A stretch of DNA of 27,399 nucleotides from SIG636 sp045604285 (GTDB lineage Bacteria > Bacillota > Clostridia > Oscillospirales > CAG-382), in contig JAZUNS010000107.1 in assembly GCA_045604285.1 (NCBI GenBank), forward strand, positions 1 to 27,399, read 5' to 3'. Position 1 is the first letter of the stretch. Every line of letters starts with the position of its first letter. Of this stretch, positions 22,569 to 27,399 are shown in pieces. The position numbers were made by a program, and so were the translations under genes. The notes beneath the pieces are model-generated. The model saw only the letters and a program-made list of their open reading frames with translations, searched no databases and was not told the origin of the DNA.

Positions 22569-22592
22569 AGAGTGGCATCAGCCACTCTTTTT
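22569..22592 (+). terminator. Right terminal hairpin with T tail
   Basis: Perfect 8-bp stem AGAGTGGC/GCCACTCT with loop ATCA followed directly by TTTTT, a good rho-independent terminator for rightward transcription. It touches the stop codon of the convergent acyl-CoA ligase gene. Confidence 0.75.
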
Positions 22593-24267
22593 AATATCTT
22601 TCCAAAGCGGTATAATCTATTTTCCCCAGCTTGGTTTTGGGCAAGGCTTCAATAAACTCAATCTGATAGGGCATGGCATATTTTGCTATGCTCTTTTTGC
22701 AATGCTCAAAAAGCTCTGCCCTTAGGGCAACCTTGTCACAGTCTTTATCCTCGCAAACGATATACGCCTTAATTATTTGCATCTTTCTGCTGTCAGGCAC
22801 GCCGATAACACAGCATTGGCTAACCTTTGGGTGGCTGTTCAAAATCCCCTCAACCCTGGAAGGGTAAACGTTGTAGCCGTTGGTAACTATCATGCGCTTA
22901 AGCCTTTGGCGAAAGTATACGCAGCCGTCTTCGTCCATATACCCCATATCGCCGGTGTGCAGCCAAATATAGCCGTCGGCGTGGCGGCGAAGTACGGTGG
23001 CATTTTCGTCCTCGTGTCCTAAATAGCCAAGCATTACCGCAGGCCCTCTAAGGCAAATCTCACCGTCGGTATTAAAGGGCAGCTGTTCTTCGCTGTCGGG
23101 CTTGCATATTATAAAATAAGTATCGGGGAAGGGAAAACCTATCCCTTCATCCTTGGTGCTGAAATAAGGCGTTAAACAGCTTGCCGCAAAGCACTCGGTA
23201 GCGCCGTAGCCCTCCTGCACCCTTACTGCCGCACCGTGGCTTTTAAGATATTCGTTCACCTTCCGCCTAAGCTCGGTGCTCATGCTGTCGCCGCCGCTGT
23301 AAACCCCCATAAGATTATTAAGCTTCGGACTGTAATCGCTTCGTATCAGCGCCTCAAATAAGGAGGGAACCCCCGCAAAGAAATTTGCCTTGGTTTTTTC
23401 TATAAGCTTTGCAAATTCCCCCGGAATAACTCTTGGTACCAAAACAGAAGTGCCGCCGTTGATAAGGGGGGCGTGTATGCACACACCCAGCCCAAACCCG
23501 TGGAATATGGGCAGCGCCGCAAGCATTCGGTGGCTTTTCGTAATCCCCTTGGAAACAGCGTTGATTTGGGTGGACATGGCGTTGACGTTGTTGTTGGATA
23601 AGGCTATCGCCTTGGGAACACCCGTAGTTCCCCCGGAAAACAAAATCAAAGCAGGGCGCAAAGGGTCGTTCGTTGCGGCTTCGGCCTCCTTTGCCACCTT
23701 GGCAGATTTCATAAAAGCTTTCCATTTTATACTGTTCTTGGGGTAACTATTTTTAAATTTCCTGCCCTTGGCAAGGGAGTATCCAATAGATTTTATAAAG
23801 TTAAGATGCTCTGCGGCGTTTGTTACAATATACCTAATATGGGGCAATTTTTCTTCCGCATCGGCAAATTTTTTGGCAAAGCTATCCATTATTACCGCAT
23901 AGTCACAGCCTGCCTCTGCCAAAAGTTCGGTAAGCTCAAGCTCGGCAGAAAGGGGATGTATCATAGCGGCAACAGCGCCTATCTTGTTAAGGGCGTACAA
24001 ACAAAAAACTGCTTGGGGTATATTCGGTAAGCAAAGAGCAACCCGTGTACCCTTTGCCACACCAATGGCTGTAAACGCTTTTGCCGTGCGCTCAATAAGC
24101 TCTTTAACAGCTTTGTAGCCGTATTCCTTGCCCATGTAAGAAAGCGCCGCAAAATCGCCTGCTTCCTTTGCAGACTTGGCAAAACAATCCCACATGGTAC
24201 CCTTTGGGTAATCCAGGTGGAAGGGAATATCACCGTAGTTTTTAATCCATGGTGCGTTGTGTTCCAT
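22591..24267 (-). CDS. AMP-dependent acyl-CoA synthetase/ligase (FadD-like)
   Basis: 558-residue adenylate-forming enzyme that should activate a fatty or other carboxylic acid to the acyl-AMP and then to the CoA thioester. Motifs: phosphate loop SGGTTGVPKA (211-220), motif EGYGATE, WLHTGDMG, the hinge RQRLKRMIVTNGYNVYP, and the catalytic lysine K549 in KTKLGKIDY. No CoA-transferase, thioesterase or acyl-carrier gene is adjacent, so chain length or aromatic acid choice is open. I chose the ATG at 24267 rather than the TTG one codon earlier because of better spacing from GGAGAG (8 versus 5 nt). It has its own consensus promoter, divergent from the DUF1836 gene. Confidence 0.9.
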   Translation of the reverse strand: MEHNAPWIKNYGDIPFHLDYPKGTMWDCFAKSAKEAGDFAALSYMGKEYGYKAVKELIERTAKAFTAIGVAKGTRVALCLPNIPQAVFCLYALNKIGAVAAMIHPLSAELELTELLAEAGCDYAVIMDSFAKKFADAEEKLPHIRYIVTNAAEHLNFIKSIGYSLAKGRKFKNSYPKNSIKWKAFMKSAKVAKEAEAATNDPLRPALILFSGGTTGVPKAIALSNNNVNAMSTQINAVSKGITKSHRMLAALPIFHGFGLGVCIHAPLINGGTSVLVPRVIPGEFAKLIEKTKANFFAGVPSLFEALIRSDYSPKLNNLMGVYSGGDSMSTELRRKVNEYLKSHGAAVRVQEGYGATECFAASCLTPYFSTKDEGIGFPFPDTYFIICKPDSEEQLPFNTDGEICLRGPAVMLGYLGHEDENATVLRRHADGYIWLHTGDMGYMDEDGCVYFRQRLKRMIVTNGYNVYPSRVEGILNSHPKVSQCCVIGVPDSRKMQIIKAYIVCEDKDCDKVALRAELFEHCKKSIAKYAMPYQIEFIEALPKTKLGKIDYTALERY

Positions 24268-24298
24268 CAAAAGCTCTCCAACATAATTACTGCCTTAA

Positions 24299-24327
24299 AT
24301 ATTAACAGATTTCAATCTCTGTGTCAA
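24299..24327 (-). promoter_or_regulatory. Promoter of the acyl-CoA ligase gene
   Basis: Minus strand TTGACA (24327-24322), 17-nt spacer, TAATAT (24304-24299). The spacer contains the palindrome AGATT-TC-AATCT (24307-24318), a possible operator. Confidence 0.78.
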
Positions 24328-24363
24328 CTAATAAGAAAATTTTAAAAAATCACAAAATCCTCC

Positions 24364-24392
24364 TTGACAATCACTTGATTGCGTGGTATAAT
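24364..24392 (+). promoter_or_regulatory. Consensus promoter of the DUF1836-flotillin operon
   Basis: TTGACA, exact 17-nt spacer, TATAAT, with a leader of about 30 nt to the first start codon. Confidence 0.9.
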
Positions 24393-24396
24393 CAAG
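24374..24396 (+). promoter_or_regulatory. Inverted repeat over the promoter, candidate operator
   Basis: Perfect 7-bp arms CTTGATT and AATCAAG separated by 9 bp; the right arm overlaps the -10 box. The first gene of the operon encodes a DNA-binding-type protein, so autoregulation is plausible. Confidence 0.5.
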
Positions 24397-24428
24397 CCAA
24401 CAACTACAGATGAGCAGGTGATTTGCTT

Positions 24429-24974
24429 ATGAACGTATACTTACCGGGCACAAAAATCGAAACCAAACAGCAGGGGATAGGTGTTTCCAACGTAGTTTTG
24501 GGCAATATCTTTCAAACCGGTGGACTGGCGCTGTCACAGGTCAGCTACCTTTTGGGTATAGAACCCCACGTGGTACAAAATTGGATAAGGCGCGGGTACG
24601 TTTCGCCGCCGGTCAAAAAGCTGTACTCACGCAGGCAGTTTTGCCGCCTTGCCATAATAAATATGCTTAAGGATTCTTTTCAGCTTGAGCGCATCGTGTC
24701 CCTGCTTACCTACATAAACGGTAAGCTGGATGACGAGTCTGACGACGCCGTCAGTGACGAGGATTTGTACGATTATTTTTCGGATATGATTTGGCTTGCG
24801 GATAACCGAAACATGACCCTTGCTGCGGCATCCATAGCCGCAACAAACGAGTACAGCGAGCTTGAGGAGGGCGGCAGAAACAAGGTTCTTAAAACTCTTG
24901 AGGTAATGTATTACGCCTACAAAGCTGCCAGCCTTAAGAAAAAAGCGGAAAAAGCAATATCAGAAATTATGTGA
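24429..24974 (+). CDS. DUF1836 family protein, MerR-like putative regulator
   Basis: 181 residues. The region 32-105 reads as the DUF1836 domain with a MerR-type helix-turn-helix: LALSQVSYLLGIEPHVVQNWIRRGYVSPPV, then KKLYSRRQFCRLAIINMLKDSFQLERIVSLLTYING, the typical MerR wing and helices. The rest is an acidic linker (DDESDDAVSDEDLYDYF) and a C-terminal helical segment ending KKKAEKAISEIM. The family is uncharacterised as far as I know; DNA binding is inferred from the domain. The ATG at 24429 has CAGGTGA 7 nt upstream; the TTG two codons earlier is a weaker option. It is first in an operon with the membrane protein, NfeD-like and flotillin genes (28-nt gap to the next). Confidence 0.85.
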   Translation: MNVYLPGTKIETKQQGIGVSNVVLGNIFQTGGLALSQVSYLLGIEPHVVQNWIRRGYVSPPVKKLYSRRQFCRLAIINMLKDSFQLERIVSLLTYINGKLDDESDDAVSDEDLYDYFSDMIWLADNRNMTLAAASIAATNEYSELEEGGRNKVLKTLEVMYYAYKAASLKKKAEKAISEIM

Positions 24975-25002
24975 TACTGTTATGCAGAAAGGGGAGAGAA
25001 CC

Positions 25003-25473
25003 ATGCATAACACCGACGAAGGCATAAAAATTCAGGCAACAAAAGAGCGCAACTCAGTAATAATTATGTCTTTGTTCCTTGCGGCGCTGGCAGCCGTTGT
25101 ATGGGGGACTCTAACCTACGGAAACTTCAGCAATTTGTATTACGTTATCTACGTCGGTCTGCTTGTTCTTGGCGTAGCCGTTTCCAAGATATATCTGTTT
25201 TTTGTGCCACGGCGCCGTTACGGCGTGGTAAAGAATATTACAAATATAAGCGATGCCTATATGCCTGGCAATAAAAACGGCGGCACTTCGGTTATAAACG
25301 GTTTCCTTTGGGAGCGCATCACCATGTGTACCGTGGTGGTTGATTTTGATAACGGCAAAAACGGCTCCTTTGATTGCGTTTATAAGGGCGACCTTAAACT
25401 GCTAAAAGCGGGGGACCGAGTGGGTATATACAGATTTCTTAAGATGCCCGTATGGGAAAACAAAAATGCATAG
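25003..25473 (+). CDS. Unrecognised two-helix membrane protein of the flotillin operon
   Basis: 156 residues that I do not recognise. Two hydrophobic helices (about 20-38 and 47-66) are followed by PRRRYGVV and a soluble domain (about 70-156) that appears beta-rich (TMCTVVVDFDNGKNGSFDCVY and LLKAGDRVGIYRF). The second half looks like a small barrel of the OB/SH3 type, by analogy with the soluble part of NfeD proteins (weak inference). I chose the ATG at 25003 because GGGGAG lies 6 nt upstream and an earlier in-frame ATG would bury it. Its place between the regulator and the NfeD-like gene suggests a partner of the flotillin complex at the membrane. Confidence 0.75.
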   Translation: MHNTDEGIKIQATKERNSVIIMSLFLAALAAVVWGTLTYGNFSNLYYVIYVGLLVLGVAVSKIYLFFVPRRRYGVVKNITNISDAYMPGNKNGGTSVINGFLWERITMCTVVVDFDNGKNGSFDCVYKGDLKLLKAGDRVGIYRFLKMPVWENKNA

Positions 25474-25504
25474 CTTTTAATTATTTACGTTGGGAGTGAT
25501 ACAA

Positions 25505-26080
25505 ATGACCGCATGGTGGGAGACCCTTGACACACTGGGAAGAGTTTTTGCTTGTATAGCAGTACCTTCCTCGTTAATACTTATAATACAAATAATCTTA
25601 AACATAATAGGCTTTGACGGCGACCTTCCCGAGGCGGACGCAAGCGACCTTAGCGACTTTGCCTATGACGACGGACTTCGTTTCTTTACGGTTAGGGGGA
25701 TAATAGCTTTTCTCTCCGTAGGCGGCTGGGCGGGTCTTGTAACAGGCAACGGAACGGAACCGTGGCTTAGGATAGCAATAGCCTTTGCCGCAGGCGTTGG
25801 CGCAATGTTTCTTGTGGCATTGCTGCTAAAGCTGCTGATGAAGCTTCAAAACGACGGCACCATGGATATAACCAACGCCGTAGGTCTTACGGGTACGGTT
25901 TATCTTACGGTTCCCGCCGAAAGGCAGGGCAGGGGGAAGATAAACGTAGTATTTCAAGACAGATACGCCGAGGTAGAAGCCGTAAGCGACGAAAAAGAAA
26001 GCCTGCCCTACGGCACGATAATAAGCGTTGTGGGTGCGCTGGATGAAAACACCCTTTTAATTGCAAAAAAAGATAAATAA
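25505..26080 (+). CDS. NfeD-like membrane protein (YuaF type)
   Basis: 191 residues. Three hydrophobic segments (about 13-34, 61-80 and 86-111) are separated by an acidic loop DLPEADASDLSDFAYDD, and a C-terminal OB-fold-like domain runs from about 125 (NAVGLTGTVYLTVPAERQGRGKINVVF) to VVGALDENTLLIAKK. The layout and the position 17 nt before a flotillin gene match B. subtilis yuaF-floT, where the NfeD protein works with flotillin in membrane microdomains. The ATG at 25505 follows GGGAGTGA. It lacks the serine protease domain of long NfeD forms. Confidence 0.8.
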   Translation: MTAWWETLDTLGRVFACIAVPSSLILIIQIILNIIGFDGDLPEADASDLSDFAYDDGLRFFTVRGIIAFLSVGGWAGLVTGNGTEPWLRIAIAFAAGVGAMFLVALLLKLLMKLQNDGTMDITNAVGLTGTVYLTVPAERQGRGKINVVFQDRYAEVEAVSDEKESLPYGTIISVVGALDENTLLIAKKDK

Positions 26081-26097
26081 TTTTAGGAGGAAATATA

Positions 26098-27399
26098 ATG
26101 ATCACCAATGTTAACGAACCCCTTTCCCTGGCAATAGTAATAGCCCTTGTGGTGCTTGCGCTGTTTATTGCCCTTTTATCCAGGTATAAAAAGTGTCCTT
26201 CGGATAAGATCATGGTAATCTACGGCTCCGTAGGTAAAAACAAGGACGGCTCAAAAAGAAGCGCAAAGTGTCTGCACGGCGGTGCGGCGTTCGTGTGGCC
26301 CATTATCCAGTCCTATCAGTTCCTGGACCTTACCCCTCTTTCCATCCAGGTCGACTTGACCAACGCACTTTCCAAGCAGAACATCCGCATTGACGTACCT
26401 TCCCGTTTCACCGTAGGTATTTCTACCGAGCCCGGCATAATGCAAAATGCCGCAGAGCGTCTTTTGGGACTTAAGCTGCCCGAAATTCAAGAGCTTTCCA
26501 AGGATATAATCTTCGGTCAGCTTCGTCTTATCATCGCAACCATGGATATTGAAGAGATCAATACCGACCGTGACAAATTCCTGGAGCAGGTGTCCCGCAA
26601 CGTAGAGTCAGAACTTAAAAAGATAGGTCTGCGCTTAATAAACGTTAACGTAACCGACATCAGCGACGAGTCCGGCTATATCACCGCCCTTGGTAAGGAA
26701 GCCGCCGCTAAGGCAATAAACGACGCTAAAAAGAGCGTTGCCGAAAAAGAACGTGACGGTTCTATAGGTGAAGCAAACGCCAAGATGGACGAAAGAGTTA
26801 ACGTATCCCAGGCAGAGTCCGAGGCAATCAAGGGTGAAAACCTTGCCCAGCAGGAAATATCCATGTCCAACGCAGAGCTTCGTGAAAAGAAGGCAGAGGC
26901 GTTGCGTATAGCCGTAGCAGCAGAAAAAATACAAGCCGCAAAGGCACTGGAAGAGTCCTACGAGGCAGAAATGCTTGCAGAGCAGGCACGTTCAACCAAA
27001 GAAAAGGCTACCCTTGAGGCAGACGTAATTGTAAAGGCAGAAATCAAAAAGCGCGAGATAGAGCTTGCCGCAGAGGCAGAGGCGGAGCAGATCCGCCGCA
27101 AGGCGCAGGGTGAAGCCGACGCTATCTATGCCCGCATGGAGGCGCAGGCAAGAGGTGCCAAGGAGGTTCTTGAAAGACAGGCAGAGGGTCTTGCCGAAAT
27201 CGTTAAAGCCGCAGGCGGCGATCCCAATGCAGCCCTTAAGCTTCTTATTGCCGATAAGCTTGAAAACCTTATGTCCATTCAGGTTGAAGCCATCAAGAAC
27301 ATCAAGATCGATAAGGTTACCGTTTGGGACAGCGGAGCCGGCGGTGACGGCAAAACCTATACCGCAAACTTCCTTTCCGGCATGATGAGATCCGTACCT
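26098..27399 (+). CDS. Flotillin family protein, 3' end outside window
   Basis: The ATG at 26098 has AGGAGG 7 nt upstream, and the frame is open to the window end (434 residues without stop). An N-terminal membrane helix (about 9-28, LAIVIALVVLALFIALL) is followed by a PHB/SPFH domain (about 30-220, KIMVIYGSVG to LINVNVTDISDESGYITALGKEAA) and a long Ala/Glu-rich coiled coil (about 220-400). The typical late segment LKLLIADKLENLMSIQVEAIKNIKIDKVTVWDSG is present, so probably only some tens of residues are missing. FloT-like proteins build oligomers that organise fluid membrane microdomains and act on secretion and signalling. Paired here with an NfeD-like partner. Confidence 0.92.
   Translation, partial: MITNVNEPLSLAIVIALVVLALFIALLSRYKKCPSDKIMVIYGSVGKNKDGSKRSAKCLHGGAAFVWPIIQSYQFLDLTPLSIQVDLTNALSKQNIRIDVPSRFTVGISTEPGIMQNAAERLLGLKLPEIQELSKDIIFGQLRLIIATMDIEEINTDRDKFLEQVSRNVESELKKIGLRLINVNVTDISDESGYITALGKEAAAKAINDAKKSVAEKERDGSIGEANAKMDERVNVSQAESEAIKGENLAQQEISMSNAELREKKAEALRIAVAAEKIQAAKALEESYEAEMLAEQARSTKEKATLEADVIVKAEIKKREIELAAEAEAEQIRRKAQGEADAIYARMEAQARGAKEVLERQAEGLAEIVKAAGGDPNAALKLLIADKLENLMSIQVEAIKNIKIDKVTVWDSGAGGDGKTYTANFLSGMMRSVP

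Larger units (their letters stand above)
22320..22592. repeat. Hairpin-dense non-coding element with imperfect terminal inverted repeats
   Basis: The whole gap between the dockerin and acyl-CoA ligase genes. The left end (AGAGTGGC, GCCACTCTCAG, then CTGACAAA) and the complement of the right end (AGAGTGGC, GCCACTCTCAG, then ATGACAAA) match over about 40 nt apart from the hairpin loops and a few bases around the GCTGA core. Inside lie three more hairpins, listed separately. No convincing ORF is present. This layout fits a small non-autonomous mobile element (MITE-like) or a structured RNA; the sequence alone cannot separate the two. I see no second copy in this window. Confidence 0.5.

Noticed and set aside
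22403..22594. 63-codon frame in the hairpin-dense gap
   Set aside because: No ribosome site, and the frame runs through several strong hairpins; the region looks non-coding.
1..27399. CRISPR arrays, tRNA or rRNA genes, prophage, insertion sequences and defence systems
   Set aside because: I saw no regular spaced repeats, no cloverleaf-type sequence, no transposase or integrase motifs and no nuclease or restriction genes. By eye only; a tRNA or Rfam scan would be decisive.

Overview
The window reads as ordinary chromosome of a Gram-positive Clostridia-type bacterium. This rests on content, not on a database match: a DivIVA-like protein, a RibU ECF substrate component under an FMN riboswitch, an AGCS sodium/amino-acid symporter, a PepV-type dipeptidase, a MarR regulator with a heterodimeric ABC exporter, a DUF1836 regulator, an NfeD/flotillin pair and a secreted protein with a type I dockerin. 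Promoters are strongly sigma-A-like (several TTGACA-17-TATAAT), ribosome sites are strong GGAGG types, and TTG/GTG starts are common. The dockerin suggests a polysaccharide-degrading gut or rumen member of the Clostridia (inference). I see no phage, insertion sequence, CRISPR array, rRNA or tRNA.

Layout. 1-1914 (+): the 3' part of a phosphoglycerate dehydrogenase gene followed by a TIM-barrel sugar isomerase, ending in a shared bidirectional terminator. 1962-7701 (-): a tightly packed run transcribed leftwards, AGCS symporter > P-type Ca2+ ATPase (26-nt overlap) > CE2-like SGNH esterase > cysteine synthase. 7774-10354 (+): promoter, DivIVA-like coiled-coil protein, fumarase class I beta subunit (8-nt overlap, no alpha subunit nearby), PepV-like dipeptidase, terminator. 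10368-11333 (-): ribU with a near-complete FMN riboswitch and a perfect consensus promoter, back to back with the promoter of an AI-2E-family membrane protein (11354-12772, +). The 342-nt gap 11073-11414 is filled by these control elements. 12783-17110 (+): a self-contained efflux operon with consensus promoter, tandem palindromic operator, MarR regulator, and two ABC exporter half-transporters whose altered motifs predict one degenerate and one canonical ATP site.

17151-21370: short housekeeping units: LacX-type aldose epimerase (-), two-CBS protein (+) overlapping tail-to-tail with a HAD phosphatase (-), a PfkB sugar kinase (+), glucosamine-6-phosphate deaminase (+) and an 87-residue membrane protein (-). 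21388-22592: a secreted dockerin protein followed by an unusual hairpin-dense non-coding segment whose ends look like inverted copies of each other. 22591-24267 (-): an AMP-forming acyl-CoA ligase, divergent from 24364-27399 (+): a DUF1836 regulator, an unrecognised two-TM protein, an NfeD/YuaF-like protein and a flotillin that runs off the window edge.

The most interesting items are the structured element at 22320-22592, the regulator-linked flotillin operon, the orphan fumarase beta subunit next to a DivIVA-like gene, the doubled MarR operator and the cohesin-like/dockerin protein. Nothing here is an unmistakable new system; the flotillin operon with its unrecognised membrane partner and the hairpin element are the best leads.
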